A DNA stretch of 64,000 nt from Sabellastarte sp. h YS-2021 (Eukaryota; Annelida; Polychaeta; Sabellida; Sabellidae). How positions within the stretch are numbered: the stretch's first letter is position 1; every line of letters starts with the position of its first letter. Position numbers and translations under genes: made by a program. The notes under the pieces were generated by a model, which saw only the letters and a list, made by a program, of their open reading frames with translations, was not told the DNA's origin and searched no databases. The stretch lies in assembly GCA_964017235.1 (NCBI GenBank), contig OZ024929.1, positions 161,929,609 through 161,993,608 on the forward strand. Reading direction: 5' to 3'. Positions 51,901-58,238 of the stretch are shown here, piece by piece.

Positions 51901-54900
51901 TTATTATGTTCTTTTTACATGTGCCAAAAATCAAGGCTTCAAATAGACATTTAACCTGTGTATGAGGACCTTAAACACCCACCTGAGTGACCCTTTTAAG
52001 ACATTTTTCACATATTTTGCTCTGTAACTTGGAAATGGTAAGTCTGAGAAGTTTCAAACTTTATTAGATACATATTCTATGTGTAATCTTAGTATGTAAC
52101 AAATTTTAAGTCTGAAGCTTTAATTTGAAAGCCACATCGAGATCTCTAAAAGGCCCACAATGACCCAATATTTGGACTTTTTACCACCTTTAAGCCCTGT
52201 AACTGTTAAACTATGTGATTGATGGAGCTGAAATCCCATCTGGGAATGCATTATTATGTCCTTTTTACATATGCCGAAAATCAAGGTTTTTAGTAGACAT
52301 TTAACCTGTGTATGAGGGCCATAGACACTCGCCCAAGTGCCTTTTTTGACATTTTTTCCGTATGTTGCCCTGTTATTTGGAAATGCTTAGTGTGACAAGT
52401 CTTAAACTGTATTATATATAATTTTTGTTTGTTATGTATGTCCCCCAAAAAGTTTCAGATCTGTAGTTTAATTGCTAAGGTCTCTTTAACAATTGTAAAA
52501 TGCCCACAGAAACCCAATTTATGGATATTATGCCACTTTAAAGCCCAGTAACTGTCAAACGATGTGGGGTATAGAGCTGAAATCTTTGAATTTTTAAAAG
52601 GAAATGCCTGTCTATTTAAATTTTGAATATTAATAATGTTATGGCTATCTTAGTCTTTTAAGAACTTATTTTTGTGTGTTATACCTCTGCTTGCTGAGTT
52701 TTTCACTTTTTAAAATGAAACTGGTTAAACATATTCAAGTAGACAAAATGGACACTTTAAGTGAGCTTTAAGTCCCAATATTAATGAAATTATATCCTTA
52801 TGTAGTAAAACTAGGGGATTTTTAACCCTCAACTAGCCCAGTTTTATTCAACTTGCCTCAGTTAATTTTGGCACAGCTCCTACAGTTATGAACTCATTTC
52901 AGTTGATAATCACATACTTAAAATTCTCAATTCTTTTTGTATTTGAGTACCCCTTTTATATAGATTGTTTGTTTACCATTTATGCTCAACCCACATCCCC
53001 CACCCGGATTCCCCCCACCCACCTCTGGGACCTCCAGCTATATTGAGTGACACTAAATAAACAATGGTATTTAATGATATCAGAAGAGAAACAAAGAACT
53101 CAATGGGGTTGCAGATCTTGTGTAATAGTGAGAGAGGTGTGGAGAAGGGGAGAGGGGTGGGGGTGGGAGGTGGTGGGCTTCATTACATATAACACAAAGG
53201 GGAGTCAGAACTGAGATTGTGTCACATATTTAGGTTGCATATATATGGACCACATATATAGGTATAGAGGAAATGAATAACTGAAAACAATTTGCAAATT
53301 CTAAAAATAATATAATAAAATAATAATATAAACAATTTTTTTTTAAATAATATTTTATTTGTGAACAAATATAGAAACAGATATGCGCTTTTGGGATTAT
53401 GAATTTTAGAATGGACATTGAATCATCAATCATTTAAATACTTTGAAGGAAGATTGAAAAATATGATGAGTTGAGTTAAAAATAATATTTTATTTGTCAA
53501 CAAATATAGAAACAGATATGCTCTTTTGGGATTATTATTTTAGAATGGACATTCAATCATCAATCATTTAAATACTTTGAAAATAGGTTTAGAGTTATCA
53601 TTGCAGGAAGATTGAAAATATAATTTGAGTTATGTATTCGGCGTCTGGGGATACACCATCTTCCTTGGGGAGATATAAACAGAGTAGATTGATGTGCTGA
53701 AGTTCATATAATAATGGGTAATTATGTTTTAAAAAATTTCCGATCAAAACCTGTGGCGTGAGTGATGACCTGTCTGGGGATATGTTGGCGCCGAGTTGGC
53801 CCAATCTAGTTTTTTTATGAATTTTTAAAATAATTTTTAATGCTTTAAAATTCCTGAAATCATGCGCTAAATCACTTATAACTTGAAAAGTATTGCATCT
53901 AGAGCATTTTGTTAAAATATATGTTATTCACTAAGACAAATATGACCTGCAGTGTGTGCTATTGTGCACACTGAGTGAAAAGGTTGATAAGGGATATCAA
54001 GATGGATTCATTTCTTTTCATTAAGGGATATGCTTACAGGTAGATCTTTTTGGGGGTAAAACAATTCAAACAAGGATAATTATCTATAGGTTCATGGAAG
54101 TGGATCCTTATGGAAGTAATATTTTGTGGAAAGAATATCTTGTCTGTTTTGAGAGACTGGAAAAAGCCTTAAATTAAATATATCCTGGAAACAATTTACA
54201 ATTCCACATTTACTGCTACAGTTTCTCTTCAGCCAACCTCTAGCAAAAATGATGCGGAAAATATACTACTTTACGAAACACAATAAAACTCACATTCTGC
54301 TTACAGTTTAATACTGCAACTGCTACAGTTTTTAAATAATCCACTTTTCGATCAGATACAAAACACAGTAAAGCTTATGTTCTGCTTACAGTCTCATACT
54401 GCAACTACTACAGCTCTGCATCCGGGCCGTTCGTTTTTGTTAGCAAAAACCTTTTTCTAGTTGCATTTTTTTTGGTAAATTTACCCACACCAGGGAGAAA
54501 CAGAAATATTACAGGATCAATTTTGTACGGTCAAGTGACCCATGGTGAACAAAAACAAAGGCTGAAATGTAATTTTTCTACATTCTCTGCAGGTGTACAA
54601 AAGAGATCTTTGTGAAGCTGCAGACAAAAAAAAAGTATCTGTGTGTACTCACAGCTACTGTGAATATGTGCGAGGCATAAGCATAGACAAACTATTGATC
54701 TGCTGTGTATGTATTGGTGCTGCAAAATCATTTAGCATTTTAGGTTTGGGGTTTGGTATCTGTACAAGCTGGGAAACTTTGATCTAGTTCAACAACAAAG
54801 CTGCACAAATTTAACCAAAAACTGGTCACTTTGTTGAAAATATGTCAAAAAAAACCCCAAAAAATTAAAAAAACATTAATTCATAGATATTTGGGGAAAA

Positions 54901-57900
54901 TTTCAGCACATTCTCAAGAAAACCGAAGTTTTATAGATGGGCAAAAAAAGCATCTTTTGTGGTGTTGGTGATTTTAAATGTTTTGCGAAGTCCTCAGTGG
55001 CCCAGTGGTTAGCTAGTTTGGCATCTAATCACAGACAATCAGATCTGTTTGGGGTTGACCCCACAAGTGGCAATACTGATGTCCTGTCCCATTATGACCC
55101 TGGCTGTTGAACGTCACATGAAACACCAACTTTGACTTCCAATGTTTTGTGTAGTCCGAATTTCAGACATTTGAACCAACCTATCTTTTCCAGGCAGCAA
55201 ATTAGCAAACTATCAAACTTCTACAAATATCATCACGTCACTTGTATGAATGAGTCATACATACAAGTGATGGGATGATATCTGTAGTGTGATTCTTCTG
55301 GTGATCTAAACTTGATATTTGAAATAAAGACATTTGTAATGAAGACAAGACAAGACATTTGTAATAAAGTTGTTTATAAAAAAAATTATTTAAAATTGTA
55401 GGATTTTAATTCCATATTTCGATAGGCAAAATAAAACTAATTTATGATTTTTAAACCAAATCAATAGATTATTGTATCCTCAGACGAAAGTCAGGGATAC
55501 TTAGGATTCAGTATGGTCATGCCGCCACTGCCGTAGAGATTTCCTTTCAGACGCGATAACTTAAAAAATATTTTAGTTAGACCTTCCAAATTTTGTGTGT
55601 GGGTATAAATGGGCAATGCCACAAACGCTGTTGTTTTGTGACCTTGACCTTCAATTTCAAGGTCATTGGTGGCCTCTTTCACATTTTGGCACAGTTCTCA
55701 TATACAGAAAGTTGGATCATCCTATGGGTGGTATATATAATACATATATATGTCCTCTGTAAGCATGCAGAAATTATGTCCACCCCACTGGGGGGTGGAC
55801 ATATCATTTTTGCTTTTTTTCGCCGTCCACCATCACACTTGGTTTCCGGTCATTTCAAGGAAAAGTATTTATCCTATCTTTACCAAATTTGGTATGGGTG
55901 TTTATTGGGTTAATAGCTTGCATGGGATTGCTTTTGGTGAAGATATCACCGTTACCACTCTAACAAAAAAATATTATAGCTAGCCTTCTCAAATTTGCAG
56001 GATGTATTCATAACCATAAAATCTTGGCTGGGAATATTTTTGGCCTCATTTTGAAAATAAGATGGCTTCCATGGGCGTTTTTTCGACTTTCAGCAAGGAC
56101 TTTTGTTGGCCCTTTAGAACAAAGGGTATTATAGGTAGAGATCTCAAAATTTGCAGGATATGTTCCTCAGTACAAAATCGTGAATATTTTTGGCCTCATT
56201 TTGATAAACATGATCGCCGCCACGAGCATTTCTTTGTCAGTCATGAAAAGTGCTTATATCACCCTTATTATTGGTCTTAGAGGCTTGGTATGGGGCCCCT
56301 CCTTCAAGGTCAAACGAGGATAGCCAAATCTAAAAGTGGTTATTATTGGTCTTAGAGGTTTGCAATGTGAAACCAACCTATAAGAAATCATGGGTTGGGA
56401 ATCTTTTGATGTGGACAGGTTTCACCTTGGACCCCTCCTTCAAGGTCAAACAAGGATACCCAAACTTCAAGGTCAAATGAGGATAGCCAAACTTAAAAGT
56501 GCTTATATCTCTCTTATTATTGGTCCTAGAGCTTTGCAATGTGAAACCAACCTATAGGAAATCATGGGCTGGGAATCTTTTGATGTGGCCAGATTTGACC
56601 TTGGGCCCTTCCTTTGAGGTCAAATGAGGATAGCAAAATCTAAAATGCTTATAAATCGCTTTTTCTTGGTCATAGAGGTTTGTAATGTGAAAGGAATCTT
56701 TTGATGTGATCAGATTTGAGCTTTGGCCTCTCTTTCAAGGTCAAATGAGGATAGCCAAAACTGAAAGTGCTTATAACTCGCTTATTTGTGTTCCTAGAGG
56801 TTTACAATGTCACACCAACCTATTGGAATTCATGGGCTAAGAATCTTTTGATATGGTCAGATTTTACCTTGGGCTCCTACTTCAAGGTTAAGTGATGGTT
56901 GATTGGCGAGTTTTCTTTCTGGTGGATACAATTTGCATCGGTTCTCCGATGCGCTACATCTAGTTACATTTGTATCTTTCATTAAGCAAACATTTTGTTT
57001 ACTTAGTGTCAGTACAAGTTGCTCCCATAAACATTTAGGCTCCTCCCCACAGGGGTATATTTGTGTCAACCATAATACTCTGTATGTCACGCTTCAATCA
57101 TGTCCCGTCCGGGGATACACTGCGTCGATATGCAATCTCTAGTTTTAGGTGTTCTAATGGCTGATACTTCATCAAAGCAATAAAAAAATCTATATATTTG
57201 CTGAAGTATGTCACATTTTTACTTGATACAGGGTAAAAATTATGTGTACTCAGTTAAAAATATCTTGCAAAAGCTGTTGCTGGTTATAAATTATGACTCA
57301 TGTACGTTTGTGGTTAATTTTGACCATAACAAATTATGAAATACCTGATTTAGTTTGTTTCAAAGCCATGGAAACTGATTTTGTTTATTGTAAATGATTC
57401 CTTCACTACCTCAATATGACCCTAACTATTAAAATGGAATGCTTAAAAAAACTTTGACTTAGGCCTGTTGGCTAATTACTTATTTATATATGACTCAGTA
57501 AAATTTGGTAATGTATGTCAGTACTTTGGACTTATGCATCAATTGTTTGTGTTACAGCCAGCACTGCTGTACCTGGTTCCTGCATGTATTGGTACGCCAC
57601 TCTTTGTAGCTCTAATCAAAGGCGAACTCAAAGAACTTTTCAGGTAGGTAGTAGTGAAGGAAGGATTTTTTTTTATCTCAAGGCAAATTTTGGTACAATT
57701 TATATTGCTACAGTATTTGCTTTTTGGAAAAGTTAATATATTGTCCATTATCTGACTCAAAGCTTCACCTATTCTGATTCGAAAAATCTTTGTATTTATG
57801 CAATCCAATATGGGAAATGGATGAAGGTTGAGTTCATGAAATTCTGAAATTATGTCAAAGTAATGAAACAAGGATAGTTATTGAAAATGATTGTTGCATA

Positions 57901-58238
57901 GAATCCTGTAAATATTATTTGTTTTATTGCACCGCAGATAATAGTGAAATGTTTCTTTCAGCTGCATCTTTAGCAGAGGCCCCACTAGCTGATTGGTTAA
58001 CATATGTGACATTTAATCACTTAACTCTCACATTTTTGGTCATGGGTTCGAGTCCAGGCTATATAGTAGCTTTGTAGCCCTGCCCTGATGTGGGAAGTAA
58101 AATAAAACCCAAACTTTCATTTATGTCTTTAGTTATGAAGATAATCCAAGCACTGGGGAGACACCAAGTGACAGCAAAGACAAGGACAGTGGTGAGGTCA
58201 AAGCCAATGGACCCACTGAAGAGAAGAAAGATAAATAA
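15878..58238 (+). CDS. HM13: Signal peptide peptidase (minor histocompatibility antigen H13), 11 exons, 378 aa
   Basis: SPP is a nine-span ER intramembrane aspartyl protease of the presenilin family that cuts leftover signal peptides and takes part in ER quality control. Joining 15878-16057, 17084-17182, 17660-17742, 24590-24678, 25031-25116, 25696-25821, 32833-32890, 37342-37462, 38141-38243, 57558-57643 and 58133-58238 gives an uninterrupted 378-residue protein, against 377 for human HM13. Seen directly: STPEG-like ATPEGMAVAYGSL start, three N-terminal glycosylation sequons (N6, N11, N18), catalytic LYDIFW (D218) and MLGLGDIVIPG (D264), QPALLYLVP at 315-323, and an acidic/lysine-rich tail ending KKDK, a KKxx ER-retrieval form. 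All ten introns are GT-AG and phases agree throughout. The first ATG is chosen because it matches the family start; a second in-frame ATG is at codon 5. Introns 3, 6, 7 and 9 are swollen by elements. No inactivating change was found. Confidence 0.97.
16955..17050 (+). mobile_element. Decayed H5 3' end next to exon 2
   Basis: The wording TCTATATTTCATGGTGTCAA, GTGTCTGTGGGATACAGG and CTTCTCTGGTGCTATTTTTT is collinear with the H5 ends at 9075-9140 and 20935-20999 (TATCTCRTGGTGTTGAAAA, GGYTGTGGGGTACG, CATCTCTGATGCTATTTTT). It finishes about 33 bases before exon 2. Confidence 0.55.
17084..17182 (+). CDS. HM13: HM13 exon 2 (residues 61-93)
   Basis: It encodes ESGEKAETMTGRDAAMFPII and the rest of transmembrane segment 2 (ASCTLFGIYIFFK). 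The acceptor is TTCTTCACAG and the donor AAG|GTGACT. A second TTCTATTGCAG acceptor-like site lies 30 bases upstream, but using it would put a TAG in frame within three codons. Confidence 0.96.
17660..17742 (+). CDS. HM13: HM13 exon 3 (residues 94-121, split codon)
   Basis: It encodes LFSKEYINMLLAVYFFFLGV and LALSHIL, transmembrane segment 3, closely matching the family. The acceptor is TTATATTTTAG, the donor CAG|GTAGGT, and the last codon is split after two bases. Confidence 0.96.
17788..17936 (+). mobile_element. H5 5'-end fragment
   Basis: TACCCCACAGCCTATAAAGG and CTGTGCTGGTA is a diverged H5 terminal palindrome, followed by TTTTTTTCCTCCATGTGG and a G-rich patch. It has no tandem units and stops where a second, better-kept H5 5' end begins. 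Confidence 0.6.
17937..20999 (+). mobile_element. H5 element in HM13 intron 3
   Basis: It starts TACCCC with the perfect palindrome ACAGCCCTTAAGGGCTGT (17943-17960), then CCATGGTGTCCGGAT. After the hAT insert (17993-19398) come GATGGATGGGTGGGTGGGCG, about four ~145-bp units (19430-20090) and the non-repetitive 3' region. The 3' end has GGCTGTGGGGTA, the inverted 5' arm, then the hairpin GCATC-TCT-GATGC and a T run. A further unit fragment (TTGACCTTGACCTATAATAT) lies at 20638-20660. Confidence 0.75.
17993..19398. mobile_element. hAT-like non-autonomous transposon with TCTATTAC subterminal repeats
   Basis: Terminal inverted repeats CAGACTTGTAA and TTACAAGTCTG are flanked by an 8-bp duplication, GTCCGGAT at 17985-17992 and GTCCAGAT at 19399-19406 (one mismatch). 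Both subterminal zones are packed with TCTATTAC words (AATCTATTACTATTAC and variants): nine or more within 150 bases on the left and a similar set on the right, in both orientations at the right end. The 1.4-kb element has no transposase. An 8-bp duplication and CAG-type ends fit hAT, and subterminal repeats in hAT elements are known transposase-binding sites. Confidence 0.75.
21000..21597. other. Intronic stretch, nothing recognised
   Basis: Intron 3 sequence between two elements. A 107-codon ORF on the - strand (21050-21373) has no recognisable motif and no supporting features. A loose inverted pair, CCCAGTGCCCAG and CTGGCACTGGGCA, occurs around 21378-21450. Confidence 0.5.
21598..24568 (+). 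mobile_element. H1 element (pearl/HINE-like) with 15-unit satellite core
   Basis: The 5' terminal palindrome is clipped, starting at GAGGGGTGGACATATTATT. The CCGCCGTCCGTCGTCCGGAT patch, a 5' region with two TAGCTTGCNTGGGATTGCTTTT units and the satellite array follow. The 3' region has the inverted 5' arm GGGGTGGACAT, hairpin ACACAT-GATA-ATGTGT, an inverted CCTGTT...AACAGG pair and the terminus TTTCTAG|T at 24565-24568. It ends 21 bases before HM13 exon 4. Confidence 0.8.
21942..24330 (+). repeat. ~166-bp satellite array (H1 core), about 15 units
   Basis: Monomer markers such as GCCAAAAATGGMAAAACAC recur at about 21942, 22113, 22261, 22427, 22592, 22762, 22927 and 23091, and on to 24262, an average of ~166 bases. 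Each unit has CTATCTCCTTAACCGTGCG, AGATAGAGCGATTTCGTCG, TTTTCGACCCACAGGGTATC, TGTACTCTTGGCAATTTTC and AAAATGGCGGCCATTTTG. Long ORFs on both strands are by-products of this repeat. Confidence 0.95.
24590..24678 (+). CDS. HM13: HM13 exon 4 (residues 121-151, split codons)
   Basis: It encodes the loop PVLRGLMPRAFPNEDYHLVL followed by TQGKDKKKE, matching the TQG loop of animal SPPs. The acceptor AAATTTTCAG-like site has a weak pyrimidine tract and lies only 21 bases after the CTAG end of the H1 element at 21598-24568. The donor is GAAG|GTAAAT. Confidence 0.95.
25031..25116 (+). CDS. HM13: HM13 exon 5 (residues 151-179)
   Basis: It encodes DLMNYEFDRVDLVTLALCAG and IGVWYLTKK; NYEFD is a family signature just before transmembrane segment 4. 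The acceptor is GCATATTGTCAG and the donor AAG|GTAAGA. Confidence 0.95.
25696..25821 (+). CDS. HM13: HM13 exon 6 (residues 180-221), first catalytic Asp
   Basis: It encodes HWIANNLFGLAFSLNGVEFL, then LNRISTGCILLGGLFLYDIF and W. The YD motif supplies catalytic D218. The donor TGG|GTAGGT is followed 39 bases later by the H2 element at 25861. Confidence 0.97.
25861..29156 (+). mobile_element. H2 element copy 1 (3.3 kb)
   Basis: It starts TTATATCCCC with a hairpin (TATCCCC-A-GAC-gaaa-GTC-GGGGATA), then GGATTCAGGTCCGTCGCG(CCG)6. The core has about six ~350-bp units. A non-repetitive 3' third follows, with two similar AT-rich blocks (28645-28790 and 28815-28975). The 3' end has GTCTGGGGATAT, the inverted 5' arm, then a hairpin TTGG(C)GCC-GAGTT-GGCCCAA, then TCTAG|T. 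It lies 39 bases after exon 6. Short ORFs inside recur in the other copies and are not genes. Confidence 0.85.
26100..27900 (+). repeat. ~350-bp tandem units of H2
   Basis: The phrase 'agccctgtgactgttaaact' recurs in evolving form at about 26107, 26457, 26811, 27161, 27510 and 27861, giving a steady 350-base period. Unit divergence is highest at the two ends of the array. The same array is present in copies 2 and 3. Confidence 0.85.
29836..31147. mobile_element. hAT-like non-autonomous transposon
   Basis: Ends TAGTGGTGG and CCACCACTA are flanked by an exact 8-bp duplication CCTACAAG at 29828-29835 and 31148-31155. CCGAATCGATTAATCGG-like words follow the left end and AATCGAGTCTACGAATCGAG precedes the right. 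The 1312-bp insert carries no transposase. A DIRS-terminal fragment is nested at about 30365-30560. TA(A/G)NG-type ends with 8-bp duplication are typical of hAT. Confidence 0.8.
30365..30560 (-). mobile_element. DIRS-related terminal fragment nested in hAT
   Basis: AATTTAATAAGTAAATTAAA and TTTTTATAAGTTAATACCCT are the intact form of the AT-rich terminal sequence around 1835-2860 and 3110-3165. A GC-rich part follows (GGCGCAGACCGGCCCGCCAAA) that parallels 3040-3100 on the opposite strand. It serves as an empty-site reference for the H1 insertion at 1850-2841. Confidence 0.5.
32030..32690 (+). repeat. ~133-bp tandem units of H4
   Basis: About five units, each with AGAGCTTTCACTTGGTGAAG, TTTCAGACCCATAGCTAATT, ACTCACCTACTCAAAATGAG, TAAATGCGAATTATCTCTAA, AAGTATTGCAGATAGCCAAT and TTTTCTCAAATAACTCATTC. 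The same units reappear at 46875-48730. Confidence 0.9.
32833..32890 (+). CDS. HM13: HM13 exon 7 (residues 222-241, split codon)
   Basis: A 58-base exon encoding VFGTEVMVTVAKSFDAPIK, the loop between the two catalytic segments. The acceptor is GGTTTGCAG and the donor AAAT|GTGAGT. Its length is not a multiple of three, so loss or skipping would shift the frame. It lies between two near-identical H2 copies. Confidence 0.96.
33818..33835. repeat. hAT-like terminal relic
   Basis: CTAATCGTCCCACCACTA resembles the right end of the hAT element at 31131-31147. No convincing left partner or duplication was found. Confidence 0.3.
33862..37182 (+). mobile_element. H2 element copy 2 (3.3 kb)
   Basis: It is almost identical to copy 1 at 25861-29156; I noticed only a handful of substitutions, one extra C in a C run (34264-34270) and a longer CCG tract (14 repeats against 6). 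It has the same 5' hairpin, inverted 3' arm, 3' hairpin and CTAG|T end (37179-37182). The near-identity indicates a recent transposition, duplication or gene conversion. It occupies most of HM13 intron 7. Confidence 0.9.
37342..37462 (+). CDS. HM13: HM13 exon 8 (residues 241-281), second catalytic Asp
   Basis: It encodes VFPQDLLENGLNANNFAMLG and LGDIVIPGIFIAMMLRFDV. GLGD carries catalytic D264. The acceptor is CTCTCCTTTCAG and the donor TCAG|GTATGT. The H2 copy 2 ends 159 bases upstream. Confidence 0.97.
38141..38243 (+). CDS. HM13: HM13 exon 9 (residues 281-315)
   Basis: It encodes SINRNKRTYFYATFGAYVFG and LLATIFVMHVFKHAQ, transmembrane segment 8. The acceptor is a strong pyrimidine tract ending CTTCTTTCAG; the donor CAG|GTAAAT opens a 19.3-kb intron, and the H3 element starts 35 bases into it. 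Confidence 0.96.
39001..44071 (+). mobile_element. H1 element with ~26-unit satellite core
   Basis: It starts TTATGTCCACCCCCCTGGGG and GGTGGATATA, an almost perfect terminal palindrome. TCGCCGTCCGATGTCCGGCG, GGTTTCCGCTCATTTAAAGG and a 5' region follow. The satellite array runs 39440-43850. The 3' region ends with GGTGGACATTACACATGATA, an AACAGGGCGG word and TTTCTAG|T (44068-44071). Confidence 0.85.
39440..43850 (+). repeat. ~169-bp satellite array with three-unit higher-order pattern
   Basis: There are about 26 units. Three recognisable types alternate: one with GCGAGATAG and GGAATGTAATMTTTGC, one with GCGAGATAG and GGAATGCAATCTTTGC, and one with GCCAGATAG and GAGCATTGTRCTCTTGGTAA. The order a-b-c repeats at ~510 bases over much of the array, and longer identical blocks recur about 1.52 kb and 1.86 kb apart. 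Confidence 0.9.
45420..46870 (+). repeat. ~169-bp satellite array, variant of the H1 monomer
   Basis: About nine units, with the marker CGTGCTAGATAGAGC at about 45452, 45622, 45790, 45962, 46130, 46298, 46465, 46638 and 46807. Units share GATAGAGCGATTTCG, GACCCRCAGGGTATCT and AAAATGGCGGCCATTTTGAA with the H1 monomer. They differ in ATGCTTATATCTCGAAAACC, CTGCRGAGTAG and TTTTTGTCTCGCC. Confidence 0.9.
46875..48838 (+). mobile_element. H4 3' fragment inside satellite
   Basis: About fourteen ~133-bp H4 units begin abruptly mid-unit (AGAGCTTTCACTTGGTGAAG) in the middle of a satellite monomer. They end with CGGCGGGAGATACACACC and the hairpin ending GTGGTCTTG, after which satellite sequence resumes. 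There is no 5' palindrome and no CTAG end, so it is a truncated insertion or a recombination product. Confidence 0.7.
49252..50545 (+). other. H3 host sequence between nested elements
   Basis: No gene is visible. The segment just after 49252 (TACGAATTTTTAAAATATTT, ACTTGAAAAGCATTGCAT) is homologous to 53810-53935. The end of the segment (50340-50545) is homologous to 44830-45033 (TTTGTTCGTCTGTT, TGAAAATTTCAAYACTTTAT, GAGTATCAGRCCTGGATCTT). Confidence 0.65.
50546..53809 (+). mobile_element. H2 element copy 3 (diverged)
   Basis: It starts TTATATCCCCAGACGAAAGT and carries (CCG)6. The ~350-bp units and 3' third are collinear with copies 1 and 2 but show many substitutions and small indels. It ends GTCTGGGGATATGTTGGCGC and CCCAATCTAG|T. 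It is older than the other two copies. Confidence 0.85.
53810..54456 (+). other. H3 host sequence, no gene
   Basis: The first ~125 bases repeat the sequence at 49252-49430. The rest is AT-rich and includes two similar phrases around TACTGCAACTGCTACAG and CATACTGCAACTACTACAG (54312 and 54397). No coding signal. Confidence 0.55.
54987..55140 (+). mobile_element. tRNA-derived SINE, family 1
   Basis: GAAGTCCTCAGTGGCCCAGTG (A box), TTTGGCATCTAATCACAGAC, a decayed B box GGGGTTGACCCC, CTGTCCCATTATGACCCTGG and the tail CTGTTGAACGTCACATGAAA. It lies in HM13 intron 9, downstream of the H3 3' end. Confidence 0.75.
55469..57142 (+). mobile_element. H6 element (H2-like ends) with two candidate 3' ends
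   Basis: The 5' end is TTATTGTATCCTCAGACG and AAAGTCAGGGATAC, a hairpin related to H2. The core has units with AAGGTCAAATGAGGATAGCC, AAAGTGCTTATAWCTCNCTT and TTTGCAATGTGAAACCAACC, about 115-160 bases apart (56280-56890). A first 3'-like end has GGATACAAT, hairpin GCATCGG-TTCT-CCGATGC and ATCTAG|T at 56963. A second has CGTCCGGGGATACAC, a better inverted match to the 5' arm, and ATCTCTAG|T at 57142. An H1 5' fragment is inserted at 55774. Confidence 0.6.
55774..55946 (+). mobile_element. H1 5'-end fragment
   Basis: TTATGTCCACCCCACTGGGG and GGTGGACATATC form the H1 terminal palindrome, followed by TTTCGCCGTCC, GGTTTCCGGTCATTTCAAGG and TTTGGTATGGGTGTTTATTG. It stops after GCTTTTGGTGAAGATAT, before any satellite unit. 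No CTAG end is present. Confidence 0.75.
57143..57557 (+). other. Intron 9 end, nothing recognised
   Basis: Plain AT-rich intron between the H6 element and exon 10. No repeats or coding signal seen apart from the splice acceptor. Confidence 0.5.
57558..57643 (+). CDS. HM13: HM13 exon 10 (residues 316-344), PAL motif
   Basis: It encodes PALLYLVPACIGTPLFVALI and KGELKELF; with the last Gln of exon 9 this gives the conserved QPALLYLVP in transmembrane segment 9. The acceptor is TTTGTGTTACAG and the donor TCAG|GTAGGT. Confidence 0.96.
57975..58116 (+). mobile_element. tRNA-derived SINE abutting the last exon
   Basis: AGAGGCCCCACTAGCTGATTG resembles an A-box region, and CATGGGTTCGAGTCCAGGC is a clear B box. 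The 3' end GTGGGAAGTAAAATAAAACC and CAAACT is similar to the GTAAAACCCCAA tail of the other SINEs. It ends 16 bases before exon 11. Confidence 0.65.
58133..58238 (+). CDS. HM13: HM13 exon 11 (residues 344-378, stop)
   Basis: It encodes the cytosolic tail SYEDNPSTGETPSDSKDKDS and GEVKANGPTEEKKDK, then TAA at 58236-58238. The KKDK end fits a dilysine ER-retrieval signal, as in human HM13. The acceptor TATGTCTTTAG lies 17 bases after the tail of a SINE. Confidence 0.96.

Larger units (their letters stand above)
38278..54460 (+). mobile_element. H3 element (outer), heavily interrupted
   Basis: The 5' end is TTAAGCGGCCCGTCAGGG and TGCTTATTTG, 35 bases after exon 9. The proposed 3' end is CCGGGCCGTTCG, an inverted match to the 5' arm with one indel, then hairpin GTTTTTG-TTAG-CAAAAAC, then TTTTTCTAG|T at 54457-54460. 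The internal sequence before and after the H1 insert (38800-39000 and 44100-44640) is similar in style ('ATTTTATGGTCACCTTAAAG', CCCAATAT). H1, H3 and H2 elements are nested within. That both ends belong to one element is inference. Confidence 0.5.

Noticed and set aside
55593-55983. ORFs of ~100 codons in intron 9
   Set aside because: They span the junction of an H6 core and an inserted H1 fragment and have no domain content.
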